64,000 nucleotides of DNA from Alkalimarinus sediminis. Lineage in GTDB: Bacteria; Pseudomonadota; Gammaproteobacteria; Pseudomonadales; Oleiphilaceae. Each line of letters starts with the position of its first letter. The first letter of the stretch is position 1. Shown piece by piece: positions 45,053 through 53,802 of this stretch. The notes under the pieces are model-generated. The model saw only the letters and a list, made by a program, of their open reading frames with translations, was not told the DNA's origin and searched no databases. The DNA is taken from positions 2,513,501 through 2,577,500 of the forward strand of contig NZ_CP101527.1 of NCBI RefSeq assembly GCF_026427595.1, read 5' to 3'. The position numbers and the translations under genes were made by a program.

Positions 45053-45353
45053 GTTTGAACACTACCTGACTAGGTTAAAAATGTGGATAAATTATAGAGT
45101 GTTGGCGCCTCCAAAGATATGCTGTCACATATGTGTAATTTTTAGACAATCACCTAACCACCGCTATATTAAAGGGCCAAGAGAAGATTTAAAGAAGTTA
45201 CTCAGAATGTTATCCACAGTTTGTGTGCACAACCTAGTTAATACAAATGGTGAATTTTGATCAAATACCCCACTCTCAGGTAGCAAAATACCTTGAGTTA
45301 GGCAATACTCTAATTCAAGACAAAAATTAGATCGGGGTAATTTCAAATAGCGT
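45053..45353. other. 301-bp intergenic region with two perfect DnaA boxes
   Basis: TTATCCACA occurs at 45210-45218 on plus and at 45090-45082 on minus, 120 bp apart and facing each other. The region is AT-rich between them. It separates the divergent genes at 44690-45052 and 45354-46190. Without dnaA, dnaN or gidA nearby it is unlikely to be the chromosome origin; DnaA-dependent regulation or a DnaA-titrating/reactivating site are possibilities. Confidence 0.6.
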
Positions 45354-46190
45354 ATGAGTAGTTCGAGAGTAGTACACGGCGGTTTAAAACTTACTTCAAT
45401 CTCATTACTGCTTTTTATCTGCCTACTTGCGATCACTCCGTATACAACAGCCACCCCCCACAATTCACTCACTCAAACGCCCCAGCTCAAACAAGAAATT
45501 GGCCCGATTAAGACTATAGTTGTCTCGACAGGCGAATGGCCTCCCTTAATATCAGCCAAAAAGCAGGGGCACGGCCCGATATCGATGGTCATATCTGAAG
45601 CATTTGCAATCAGCGGAGTGAAGGTAGAGTTTCGGTACTTCCCATGGAAACGTGCACTACAAGAAGTCAGGACAGGACGCATGATGGCTAGTTCAGTCTG
45701 GCGAAAAACCGATAATCGGCAGCAAGATTTTCTATTTAGTGAAGGCGTTTACGATAATCAAAACGTGTTCTTTCATCTTAAAAGCACTGAGTTTAACTGG
45801 GATAATTTACTAGACCTGAAAGACTACTACATTGGAGCAGCATTGGGTTACGCCTATAGCGAAGATTTTGCAAAAGCTGAACAGAGAGGCGAGTTAGAGG
45901 TCTTTAGAGTCAATAAAGAACGGTCTCTTGTTGAGATGCTATTGACCAAGCGCATTGATGTATTTCCTGCCAACCGGGAAGTAGGGTTGGAGCTAATTCG
46001 CACTCAAACACCCGAAGCATTTGATCAATATGTGATTCATCCAAAGCCTATATCATTCAAGCCGCTGCATTTAGTATTTCACAAAAGTCAGCAAGGTGAG
46101 GCGCTGCTAAAACAGTTCAATACCGGTTTAAAGGCACTTAAGCAGTCAGGCCGTTATGCCGAGATATATAACTTAACACCAGAAGAGTAG
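45354..46190 (+). CDS. Periplasmic solute-binding protein (family 3, orphan)
   Basis: A 278-residue exported protein; signal region about 10-35 (SISLLLFICLLAITPYTTA). The mature part, TIVVSTGEWPPLISAKKQGHGPIS followed by FRYFPWKRALQEVRTGRMMASSVW, is typical of the amino-acid/polar-solute SBP_bac_3 proteins of marine bacteria; KRIDVFPANREVGLELI and FHKSQQGEALLKQFN match the second lobe. No transporter genes are near, so it may act as a sensor input or with a remote ABC system. The start codon (ATG 45354) lacks a clear ribosome-binding site. Confidence 0.8.
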   Translation: MSSSRVVHGGLKLTSISLLLFICLLAITPYTTATPHNSLTQTPQLKQEIGPIKTIVVSTGEWPPLISAKKQGHGPISMVISEAFAISGVKVEFRYFPWKRALQEVRTGRMMASSVWRKTDNRQQDFLFSEGVYDNQNVFFHLKSTEFNWDNLLDLKDYYIGAALGYAYSEDFAKAEQRGELEVFRVNKERSLVEMLLTKRIDVFPANREVGLELIRTQTPEAFDQYVIHPKPISFKPLHLVFHKSQQGEALLKQFNTGLKALKQSGRYAEIYNLTPEE

Positions 46191-46203
46191 TTCTTTGTTA
46201 CTA

Positions 46204-46315
46204 CTCACTCCTGTAAATTCTCACTCCTGTAAATTCTCACTCCTGTAAATTCTCACTCCTGTAAATTCTCACTCCTGTAAATTCTCACTCCTGTAAATTC
46301 TCACTCCTGTAACTT
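46204..46315. repeat. Seven tandem copies of a 16-bp repeat
   Basis: CTCACTCCTGTAAATT repeats from 46204 every 16 bp; six copies are identical and the seventh (46300-46315) differs by one base. It fills the gap between two convergent genes. No spacers and no partner genes, so not CRISPR; a minisatellite likely to vary between strains. Confidence 0.97.
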
Positions 46316-46341
46316 CTCACCTCTAAGACCGCTCACCTCTA

Positions 46342-47436
46342 TTAACGAGACAAAATCCACTCTTTAAAGCCTGGATCTTCAAACTCCCAAACGCCTCTTG
46401 CCGGGCTATACAAAACTTGGTTCAATCTTAGACGCTCAATCGCATTTTGAATTACTTTTACCGATACTTTATCGGTACCTATATCCTCTCCAACAAAACT
46501 TCGAGCTTCATCAGAATATATTCCCAACGCTGTTTGTTCTACTAATAGTCGTAACACAGCGCAATCAGCTGGCTTGCACTGATCCCAAAGAGCCGAAAAG
46601 TCAGCATCTACATCAACAAGCTCTTTAAAATTTTCATAGCCTTTTTCAATATCCCATATCCCTTTAATTACCATGTGGCGTAGAAGGTGATGAAACAGCG
46701 CGGGGTTATGATTCATCTTGCTGAAGATACGAGTGGCTTTACCTAATGCTAGCTTTTTCTGACTCGCTTGCTGCACTGCATTCAGCATAAACGCGACAAA
46801 ATCAGACTCCAACTGAGGGAAATCGACTTGCTGCGCAGCATGAAACATCGGCGCTTTGCGATCTCGGAACATTCGCTGTAACCCATCGCGGCTGCTTCCG
46901 GTATAGACAACATGCAGTTTTTTGCGGTGTTGATCAAACTGAGTACGCAGTGTGGCCACCAAAGGCGCGTAGCTTTCATTCGCTAGATGCTGAACTTCAT
47001 CTAACAGAAGCAGTGTCGGCTTTTTATGTCTGGCTAATTTACCTAGCAGATCAATAATGGCTAATAAATCGTTCTCTTCAACCTTTACCGGTGCTGCATT
47101 TGCCCTTAATTTAACCGTTGCGCCGGCTATGTTGGCGGACAGTTCACTCCCTTTGCCAATATAAGAAGCCCACTTATCTAGCCAGTCTTCCTGCTTACTA
47201 ATATTTTCTAGTGCAACCCTTAGAGCTTTGGCCGGGTTATCTTGCAAATTCCAAAGAGAACAATACCCCACCTGATAACCTCGTGACTCCGCTTCTGGCG
47301 CTAGGTCTAATAATACAAACTCTGTTTTACCCATTCTACGAGGCGCAAATAGTGCCAACGCGCCTGTAATACCAGTATCAAAGGCGCTCATATATTGTTG
47401 AGCGAGTGTGTTACGCGGAAAATGCCAATCAATCAT
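46342..47436 (-). CDS. AAA-type ATPase with C-terminal winged helix, unknown function
   Basis: A 364-residue soluble protein. P-loop FAPRRMGKTEFVLLD (about 31-45), Walker B TLLLLDEVQHLAN and sensor-like VVYTGSSRDGLQRMF are those of the archaeal/bacterial AAA+ ATPases of the STAND-like clade that also includes DUF234-type proteins. The C-terminal part (KVSVKVIQNAIERLRLNQVLY) looks like a winged helix. The Walker A Lys and Walker B Asp-Glu are intact. It stands alone, and the DNA directly upstream is an array of GTAATTAC palindromes that it or a partner may bind. A role in regulation, mobile-element biology or defence is possible, but nothing in the sequence decides. Confidence 0.75.
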   Translation of the reverse strand: MIDWHFPRNTLAQQYMSAFDTGITGALALFAPRRMGKTEFVLLDLAPEAESRGYQVGYCSLWNLQDNPAKALRVALENISKQEDWLDKWASYIGKGSELSANIAGATVKLRANAAPVKVEENDLLAIIDLLGKLARHKKPTLLLLDEVQHLANESYAPLVATLRTQFDQHRKKLHVVYTGSSRDGLQRMFRDRKAPMFHAAQQVDFPQLESDFVAFMLNAVQQASQKKLALGKATRIFSKMNHNPALFHHLLRHMVIKGIWDIEKGYENFKELVDVDADFSALWDQCKPADCAVLRLLVEQTALGIYSDEARSFVGEDIGTDKVSVKVIQNAIERLRLNQVLYSPARGVWEFEDPGFKEWILSR

Positions 47437-47466
47437 GCTTTTATCACTAGATTAAGGGGTTATTAG

Positions 47467-47602
47467 TAGTAATTAGTTACCAAAATACTAATTACTGAAT
47501 ATTACTAATATAAATAGTAATTACTATAAATATTATTATTTGTTGGTAATTACTATTTATTATTTACTAAACTAGTAATTACTAAAACATAAAGTAATGA
47601 TT
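47467..47602. repeat. Array of TAGTAATTACTA palindromes, 29-bp spacing
   Basis: TAATTA-centred palindromes are centred at 47472.5, 47491.5, 47520.5, 47549.5 and 47578.5: the last four are exactly 29 bp apart. Two carry the perfect 12-bp form TAGTAATTACTA (47515-47526, 47573-47584), and the first of these extends to 14 bp. The spacers are very AT-rich and partly alike, giving a degenerate 29-bp tandem repeat. The array begins 31 bp upstream of the ATPase start codon. Confidence 0.9.
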
Positions 47603-47681
47603 AGTTAAACACCCAAAGCCGAGCCAATGCATGATAAACAACTCCAGATGACTTGTTATTATCAGAGATGCCCCCCACTAT

Positions 47682-47721
47682 AGTAACAACACCCTAAGTA
47701 ACAACAGTAACAACACCCTAA
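47682..47721. repeat. 16-bp direct repeat upstream of the exporter gene
   Basis: AGTAACAACACCCTAA occurs at 47682-47697 and again at 47706-47721. With the palindrome array it makes up most of the 353-bp gap 47437-47789, which holds no gene. Confidence 0.8.
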
Positions 47722-47789
47722 ACGGAAGCACCACAATAAGCGTTTCACGATAACACTCACTATCAACAGATAGGCCTACTCAGACTCTC

Positions 47790-49583
47790 ATGCACGCCGA
47801 AAACCAAATGGTTAAACCTCAAGAACCTAAACAGACCAAGCGCCTCTCTATACTGTTTGAGTTGATTCAGTTTATTAAACCCTACACAGGTACGGTGTTA
47901 GCCGCGCTTATTGCATTAGTTTTTACTGCAGCTGTGACGTTATCAATCGGTCAAGGTGTCCGGCTACTGATAGACCAAGGCTTTGCGCAACAATCTTACG
48001 AGCAACTAAGACAGGCAATATTTTTTATCCTTGGCATCACAGTACTCATTGCCACAGGTACGTTCTTTCGCTTCTATTTGGTTTCATGGCTTGGAGAGCG
48101 AGTGAGCGCCGATATTCGACTAGCTGTTTTTAACCATGTTATTACCCTGCACCCCAGCTACTTCGAGACCAATGGTAGCGGCGATATCATGTCTCGTATC
48201 ACCACCGATACCACTCTGCTACAGAGCATTATTGGCTCATCTTTTTCAATGGCTATGCGAAGCACACTCATGTTCTTGGGTGCACTGGCGATGCTATTTG
48301 CAACGAATATTAAGCTAACATTGATTGTAATGGCCTCAGTGCCTTTTATACTGATACCACTACTGGTTTACGGACGGCGGGTAAGAGCACTATCACGCAA
48401 GAGTCAAGACTCTATGGCCGACGTGGGTAGTTATGCAGGTGAAGCCATTGAACATATAAAAACGGTACAGAGCTACACTCGAGAACCTGAAGAGCGACAA
48501 TCGTTTGCCGATGAAGTCGAGAAGTCTTTCACCATCGGCAAAAACCGCATAAAACAGCGCGCTATATTAATCGCAGGGGTCATCCTGATCGTCTTTAGTG
48601 CTATTACCGGCATGCTTTGGGTGGGTGGTAGTGATGTAATATCAGGAGCCATGACAGGCGGTGATCTTGCAGCATTTGTATTTTATGCCATTTTAGTCGG
48701 CTCCTCATTGGCGACAATATCCGAAGTATTCGGCCAACTTCAGCAAGCGGCAGGGGCAACTGAGAGGCTTGTTGAAATACTGCAAGAGCAAAGCCATATT
48801 CTGCCACCTGTAAGTCATGCGGTTTCAACCGCAGCATTGGCACCAGAAGTTGAGTTTAAACACGTCACCTTCCACTACCCTTCTCGCCCCAATCAACCGG
48901 CTACCGAAGATCTATCTCTGGTTGCAGAGCGAGGCAAAGTACTAGCCCTGGTCGGACCATCCGGTGCAGGAAAAACCACTCTATTTGAGCTAATGCAGCG
49001 TTTCTATGACCCTCAATCAGGCGTCATTACGTTAGGGGGGACAGATATCCGCCAGGTTGACCCAGACGATCTCCGCAAACAAATGGCTCTTGTTCCTCAG
49101 CAGCCGGCGTTATTTAGTCATGATGTATTCCATAACATCCGCTACGGCAACCCAAGTGCAAGCGATGAAGAAGTCATAGCTGCAGCCAAAAAAGCCCATG
49201 CTCATGAGTTTATTATCAAACTGCCTGAGGGCTACAAGAGCTTCTTGGGCGAGCGAGGCGTTCGTCTATCTGGCGGCCAACGGCAACGTATAGCCATTGC
49301 GAGAGCGATTCTAAAAGATCCTAAAATATTACTGTTAGATGAAGCGACCAGTGCACTGGATAGTGAAAGCGAGCACCATGTACAACAAGCACTTCAGGAG
49401 CTGATGAAAGGTCGAACCACGTTGATTATTGCTCATCGTTTATCCACCATTCAACATGCCGACAAGATCGCGGTGCTTGAGAACGGCCGGTTAATGGATA
49501 TCGGGAGTCACCAACGATTGATAGACAGTAGTGAATTGTATCAGAGGTTAGTTGATTTACAGTTTAAACAGGTACAGTCATAG
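47790..49583 (+). CDS. ABC exporter, MsbA-related half-transporter
   Basis: A 597-residue fused permease-ATPase. An N-terminal six-helix exporter domain (about 25-325; QGVRLLIDQGFAQQ, SRITTDTTLLQSIIGSS, QSYTREPEER) is followed by the nucleotide-binding domain: GPSGAGKTT (Walker A), LVPQQPALFSHD (Q-loop), LSGGQRQRIAIARA (signature) and ILLLDEATSALD (Walker B), IIAHRLSTI (H-loop). It matches the MsbA-related exporter family common in proteobacteria, distinct from the essential lipid A flippase. A homodimer would extrude lipids or drugs; the cargo is unknown. Confidence 0.93.
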   Translation: MHAENQMVKPQEPKQTKRLSILFELIQFIKPYTGTVLAALIALVFTAAVTLSIGQGVRLLIDQGFAQQSYEQLRQAIFFILGITVLIATGTFFRFYLVSWLGERVSADIRLAVFNHVITLHPSYFETNGSGDIMSRITTDTTLLQSIIGSSFSMAMRSTLMFLGALAMLFATNIKLTLIVMASVPFILIPLLVYGRRVRALSRKSQDSMADVGSYAGEAIEHIKTVQSYTREPEERQSFADEVEKSFTIGKNRIKQRAILIAGVILIVFSAITGMLWVGGSDVISGAMTGGDLAAFVFYAILVGSSLATISEVFGQLQQAAGATERLVEILQEQSHILPPVSHAVSTAALAPEVEFKHVTFHYPSRPNQPATEDLSLVAERGKVLALVGPSGAGKTTLFELMQRFYDPQSGVITLGGTDIRQVDPDDLRKQMALVPQQPALFSHDVFHNIRYGNPSASDEEVIAAAKKAHAHEFIIKLPEGYKSFLGERGVRLSGGQRQRIAIARAILKDPKILLLDEATSALDSESEHHVQQALQELMKGRTTLIIAHRLSTIQHADKIAVLENGRLMDIGSHQRLIDSSELYQRLVDLQFKQVQS

Positions 49584-49586
49584 AGG

Positions 49587-49604
49587 TTGCGCCACTTTGG
49601 CGCG
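49587..49604. terminator. Hairpin between convergent exporter and thioesterase genes
   Basis: GCGCCA / TGGCGC around a CTT loop (49589-49603) sits four bases after the exporter stop and six before the thioesterase stop. No T tract; possible bidirectional terminator. Confidence 0.4.
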
Positions 49605-49609
49605 ACACT

Positions 49610-50068
49610 TTAACCCCAAATAGACGCCCGCAATCCTTTTTCATGGGCAGCGATAAACGCTTCAGGCATTTTTGAAGGTCTGCCTGTTTTAAGGGAAATA
49701 CAGGCAAAGTCCATTTTAGCATTTAATATTGTTTTGCCCGTTGACCGGTTAATCAGTTGAAAGTGGCGAGTCGATTGCAGTTTCAAATCACTGGAGGTAA
49801 TCCATGTCCCTAGTATCAATACATCCCCTTCATAAGAAGCCGAAAGGTAATCTATTTCTGTTCGAATAATCACCATCGCCTTACCAAGCGCTTCTTTAAC
49901 CTCCCACCCACACCCTAGTGCTTCGATATGACTCCAGGCTATTCTTTCAAGCCACTCAAGATAACGAACATTATTAGTGTGTCCAAGCCGGTCGGTATGC
50001 TCTGACTTAACCGTAATCTCATCTAGATACGGATTAGGCCACTGCCATTCTATGGATTTTTTGTTCAT
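49610..50068 (-). CDS. Acyl-CoA thioesterase, 4HBT hotdog fold
   Basis: Started at ATG 50068 (152 residues), which has AGGG nine bases upstream; the reading from 50104 adds 12 residues without support. TDRLGHTNNVRYLEWLERIAWSHIE is the hotdog helix motif of 4-hydroxybenzoyl-CoA thioesterase/YbgC-type enzymes (the catalytic Asp after the beta strand, here Asp in HTDRLGHTNN). It releases fatty acids from CoA or ACP thioesters. Convergent with the exporter gene. Confidence 0.85.
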   Translation of the reverse strand: MNKKSIEWQWPNPYLDEITVKSEHTDRLGHTNNVRYLEWLERIAWSHIEALGCGWEVKEALGKAMVIIRTEIDYLSASYEGDVLILGTWITSSDLKLQSTRHFQLINRSTGKTILNAKMDFACISLKTGRPSKMPEAFIAAHEKGLRASIWG

Positions 50069-50425
50069 ATTATTACCCTGGTACCCATCATGTCTGCATT
50101 GCACGTTAGCCTGTAGATCATATCAAAGGGTAGCAAACAAGGGAGCAAGATGAACACATTAGCATATATAAAAAGGGTAAATAGACGCATTCTTATTTCC
50201 CCATTTGTTTTGCGTGTTTATCTCTCAAACCCTCTTGCTCGCCATCCTTAAATTGTGTTGTAATCGTTATAGCAACGCAGTTTTTAGTTATATTAGAAAT
50301 ATACGCAGGTAATTTCATTCAGGGTCGCAACACCACTAATCAACCGCATCAATAACAGCGACTTACCTGCAATATTCTGCCACTTGTTCGCTATTATTTT
50401 TTCTACGTGGATATAGGTTCCTAAC
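50069..50425. other. Intergenic stretch, nothing found
   Basis: About 350 bp of AT-rich DNA between the thioesterase and universal-stress genes. I see no gene, no strong hairpin and no clear promoter beyond scattered AT boxes. AGG nine bases upstream of the stress-protein ATG is the only signal noted. Confidence 0.5.
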
Positions 50426-51343
50426 ATGAAAGAAATTAAAAAAATACTCTGCTACCTCGACCCAGTCAGTCATGCGAAATCTGCGATTAAACAAACACTA
50501 ACACTGGCAAAGCTTCATAATGCATCGATATGTTTTATCAGCATATTGAAGCCTATCCCAGCCCCTATCTCTACTTTGCAACAGACCTACATTAATATTC
50601 AAAAAAATACCATCAACAAGCAGTTAAAAGAATTTGGTGTAAACCCAGAGGACCACGAGATTAGAGTTATTACTGGCTCTCTGGGCGCCCTTGATATTGT
50701 CACTGTCGCGGTAAGAGAGGATTTTGACTTAATTATAAAGCCCACCGACGACAAAGGTCATAACAGGGTTTCAATATTTGGTAGTAACGACCAACAGTTA
50801 TTCCGTAAATCATCTGTACCAGTATGGATCAATAAACCCACTAAATCATTTCAGTGCAAGCGCCTTTTAGCTGCTGTAGATATAGACCCGGAACAGCCTG
50901 AAAACATTGAGCTAAATCGTGGCATAGTTGCACTCGCAAAAGAGATGGCTAAGGCATTTAGTGCTGAACTACATGTCGTACACGCTTACCACATGCCATA
51001 CGCTGCGATGCTGCAAGACAAAGAGGAGTTCGATTTACCTGAGCAAACAGAGTCAGCTTTAGCAGACATTCGTATGGAGCGCGAAAATTTGTGGAACGAT
51101 TTTTTAACTGAGTATCAGCTTGATAGTGACTCTCACTTTGCTCACTTCATTGAAGGCGAAGTAGATAAAGTCGTAAGTGATTTAGCGTTAACGCTTGATA
51201 TAGATACTGTAGTAATGGGGACGGTTGCCCGAACAGGCATTGAGGGCTTCTTCATCGGTAATACAGCCGAGAAGATACTATCAAAACTCGACTGTTCAGT
51301 ACTGGCAATTAAACCAGACTCATTTAGCCCACCCGTTAGATAG
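50426..51343 (+). CDS. Universal stress protein with two USP domains
   Basis: A 305-residue cytoplasmic protein made of tandem USP folds. Domain 1 (about 5-140) begins KKILCYLDPVSHAKSA and ends with VPVWINKPT; its ATP motif is degenerate. Domain 2 (about 147-300) ends with VMGTVARTGIEGFFIGNTAE and LDCSVLAIKP, the G-x2-G-x9-G(S/T)-type ATP loop of UspA proteins. It resembles E. coli UspE in layout. Such proteins aid survival of starvation and oxidative stress. A terminator pair follows at 51413-51492. Confidence 0.92.
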   Translation: MKEIKKILCYLDPVSHAKSAIKQTLTLAKLHNASICFISILKPIPAPISTLQQTYINIQKNTINKQLKEFGVNPEDHEIRVITGSLGALDIVTVAVREDFDLIIKPTDDKGHNRVSIFGSNDQQLFRKSSVPVWINKPTKSFQCKRLLAAVDIDPEQPENIELNRGIVALAKEMAKAFSAELHVVHAYHMPYAAMLQDKEEFDLPEQTESALADIRMERENLWNDFLTEYQLDSDSHFAHFIEGEVDKVVSDLALTLDIDTVVMGTVARTGIEGFFIGNTAEKILSKLDCSVLAIKPDSFSPPVR

Positions 51344-51412
51344 TCGCAATAATTAGGAACAACAAAGCACAGGAATCAAACACCGATAGATACCACTGTA
51401 AAGAACCTACAC

Positions 51413-51492
51413 AAGAGCGATTTAAAGTCGCTCTTAACGTAACAAGCTTCATTATGTCTATTATTTAAACGCGCCTCCTTGGCGCGTTTTTT
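51413..51492 (+). terminator. Two hairpins, the second a Rho-independent terminator
   Basis: First stem AAGAGCGA / TCGCTCTT (51413-51435, loop 7). Second stem AAACGCGCC / GGCGCGTTT (51467-51489, TCCTT loop) runs into a T tract, so it terminates the stress-protein message. The rest of the 409-bp gap up to the lipase holds no gene. Confidence 0.88.
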
Positions 51493-51752
51493 GTTCAAAT
51501 GCCAACTTATCGCTACGACTCGGCAGACAAAATAGGGTTATTATCATAACGCTATCAGCAACCATTAAAAAATAACAAGATTGACTGTAGAGCCAAACGA
51601 CCTAACCGATTGAGTCATTTTACTTTATGGACTTAAGTGCCAATATTGAAATCGTAGGCTCAGACAGCGGCTCTGGCAATATTAGCTATACCCACTGCCA
51701 TTGCAGCCAAACTAAGCCACACCCAACAAAAATAATATAGATGGTACTCCAC

Positions 51753-52697
51753 ATGAAACTACTAAAACCGAAAACACTTTTTGCTGCCGCAGCTTTAACT
51801 CTTGGCTTAGGTGCTTCCAATACAGCATTAGCAGGAGGCAGCGCAAGCAACTATACAGAAACAGAATATCCTATCGTATTGGTGCATGGCTTTTTTGGCT
51901 TCGACTCAATACTGGGTATTGTTGATTACTGGTATGGCATCCCTGAAGCACTTGAAAAAGAAGGCGCTGATGTGCACGTCGTTGTTGTCTCCGCCACTCA
52001 TTCACCCGAGGTGCGTGGCGAGCAACTGGTTGATCAAATTGAAGATATTCTAGCCGAAACTGGTGCAGAAAAAGTCAATCTGATTGGCCATAGTCATGGT
52101 TCCCCAACTTCTCGCTATGCCGCAGCAGTTATCCCCAATAAAGTAGCCTCGGTTACGGGTGTAGCTGGTGTTAATAACGGTGTTGAATATGCTGATGCCG
52201 TAGCCGCAGGCGAAAAGGACTTTATTGCGGGTATCTTGCCCTACCTTGCCGACTTAATGTCATTCGTCAGTGGTAATAATAACCCGAATGATCTCGCTGA
52301 ATCTCTTAGCAGCATGAGCACTGAAAGAATGAATGCTTTCAATGCATCATACCCTGCAGGTTCAATCTCAGCTGACAGCTGCGGAGAGGGTGAATATAGC
52401 GTCAATGGTATAAACTATTACAGTTGGTCAGGTCGTACAGATCAAACAGCTCACCAAACCGACTTAATTGACCCAACAGACTTCTTATTTACCTACACAG
52501 GAACTGTTTACCATCGTCCTAACGATGGCTTGGTAGCAACCTGCACCTCGCACTTAGGACAGGTCATAAGAGACGACTACTTCCTAAACCACCTTGATAC
52601 TGTCAACGGATTACTGGGTATGACTAACGATTTAACAACAGACGCTGTTGAGATCTTTGTTAATCATGCTAACCGTCTGAAACAGGCAGGTTTATAA
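51753..52697 (+). CDS. Secreted triacylglycerol lipase (family I, foldase-dependent)
   Basis: ATG 51753 gives 314 residues with a clean signal peptide (KTLFAAAALTLGLGASNTALA); an ATG four codons earlier is possible. Oxyanion-hole motif VLVHGFFGFD, nucleophile elbow GHSHGSP (Ser114), then NDGLVATCTSHLGQ holds the catalytic Asp (NDG) and His (SHL). Two cysteines (SADSCGEG and ATCTS) make the family I.1/I.2 disulfide. It hydrolyses long-chain triglycerides outside the cell, probably exported by the type II system. Its foldase gene starts 10 bp downstream. Confidence 0.93.
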   Translation: MKLLKPKTLFAAAALTLGLGASNTALAGGSASNYTETEYPIVLVHGFFGFDSILGIVDYWYGIPEALEKEGADVHVVVVSATHSPEVRGEQLVDQIEDILAETGAEKVNLIGHSHGSPTSRYAAAVIPNKVASVTGVAGVNNGVEYADAVAAGEKDFIAGILPYLADLMSFVSGNNNPNDLAESLSSMSTERMNAFNASYPAGSISADSCGEGEYSVNGINYYSWSGRTDQTAHQTDLIDPTDFLFTYTGTVYHRPNDGLVATCTSHLGQVIRDDYFLNHLDTVNGLLGMTNDLTTDAVEIFVNHANRLKQAGL

Positions 52698-52707
52698 GGA
52701 GCAGGCT

Positions 52708-53775
52708 ATGAACAAGAAATATAAAATCAGTATCATTTTTGGCTTGTTCATGGCTGTTATAGGCTTGGGTCTTGTTTACAAGACCCAAGACCCTGACTCG
52801 CCATTTATCAACGCAGCCACCCCTAACTCAACTATTAAAAAGCCAGTATTACCGACTACGACCAAAACCTTAGCTGCTAACCCAGATGCGACGCCAACCA
52901 GTAACGACCAACCAGCAGATGTTGAGGGTGAGATCCCGGTTGTTAACACGATCAGAAGTTTAAAAGGCACCCAAATTCATGGTGACTTGCGAGTTGATGA
53001 AAATGGTCACCTCATTGTCGAGGAGTCAGTAAAAAACCTGTTCGACTACTTTTTAAATGCCTCTGGCGAGGTTCCAAGAAAGGTGCTGATAGAGCAAATC
53101 AAACAAGGCATTGCGAGCTACTTGGCTGAGCCGGCACAAAGTGAAGCACTAGCGCTGTTTTCTAGTTATTTAGAGTACCAGGACGCACTTCAAGCTGAGA
53201 TTAACAACGGTCTATATCAGGTCTCACCAGGAAACCTAGATGATTTAGAAGCCACCTACCAGGCACGCAGTCAACTACGTTCGTTTCATTTGGGCAACGA
53301 AGCCGCATCTGCTTTTTTTGCCGAAGAAGAAGCCCGTGACAACTTCACCGTTGGCAAGTTACGACTCAATGCCAACACCAATCTCACCGAAGAAGAACGT
53401 CAAGCTGAGTTAAACGCCCTTGAAAGCACACTACCAGATAGTCACAAGCAGGTGCTGTATAAGCAGCGCAACCGCGAAGCTATTCGAAGCAAGATTAATG
53501 ATCTAAGAAAAGAAAACGCAGACATCTATACACTTCAAGAGGAGTGGTCAAAACATTATGACAGCGAAACAGTCGAGCGTTTTGTAAAGCTAGAAGCAAC
53601 ACGCAACGACTGGAATAACCGCTACCAAGCGTACCGTGAGAAAAAGCAACATTTGGCCACGCTCTATTCGTCTGAAGATAGCTACCAGCAAGCCTTAGAG
53701 CAACTGAAATCCTCTATGTTTAGTGGCAATGAGCTACTTAGAGTAAACGCTAAAGACAGAATAGCGCTTAATTAA
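52708..53775 (+). CDS. lifO: Lipase-specific foldase (lipase chaperone)
   Basis: A 355-residue protein anchored by an N-terminal helix (SIIFGLFMAVIGLGLVY) with a Pro/Thr-rich linker (PTTTKTLAANPDATPTSNDQ) up to residue 75. The Lif signature appears as SVKNLFDYFLNASGE (family: RxxFDYxLSAxGE). The remainder is helical headpiece with long charged helices that wrap the lipase (EERQAELNALES, RNREAIRSKINDLRKE). It folds the lipase in the periplasm and stays on the inner membrane. Ten bases separate it from the lipase gene. Confidence 0.93.
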   Translation: MNKKYKISIIFGLFMAVIGLGLVYKTQDPDSPFINAATPNSTIKKPVLPTTTKTLAANPDATPTSNDQPADVEGEIPVVNTIRSLKGTQIHGDLRVDENGHLIVEESVKNLFDYFLNASGEVPRKVLIEQIKQGIASYLAEPAQSEALALFSSYLEYQDALQAEINNGLYQVSPGNLDDLEATYQARSQLRSFHLGNEAASAFFAEEEARDNFTVGKLRLNANTNLTEEERQAELNALESTLPDSHKQVLYKQRNREAIRSKINDLRKENADIYTLQEEWSKHYDSETVERFVKLEATRNDWNNRYQAYREKKQHLATLYSSEDSYQQALEQLKSSMFSGNELLRVNAKDRIALN

Positions 53776-53802
53776 AAAAAGCGACCTCAAAAGGGCACGA
53801 TA

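Noticed and set aside
45053-45353. Chromosomal replication origin
   Set aside because: Only two DnaA boxes, no DUE-like block and no dnaA, dnaN, gidA or rpmH nearby.
46204-46315. CRISPR array
   Set aside because: Units are contiguous 16-mers without unique spacers and no cas gene is near. The same reasoning applies to the arrays at 11437 and 47467.
51541-51752. Sigma-54 promoter for the lipase gene
   Set aside because: TGGC-like motifs exist, but no GG and GC pair has the obligatory ten-base spacing.
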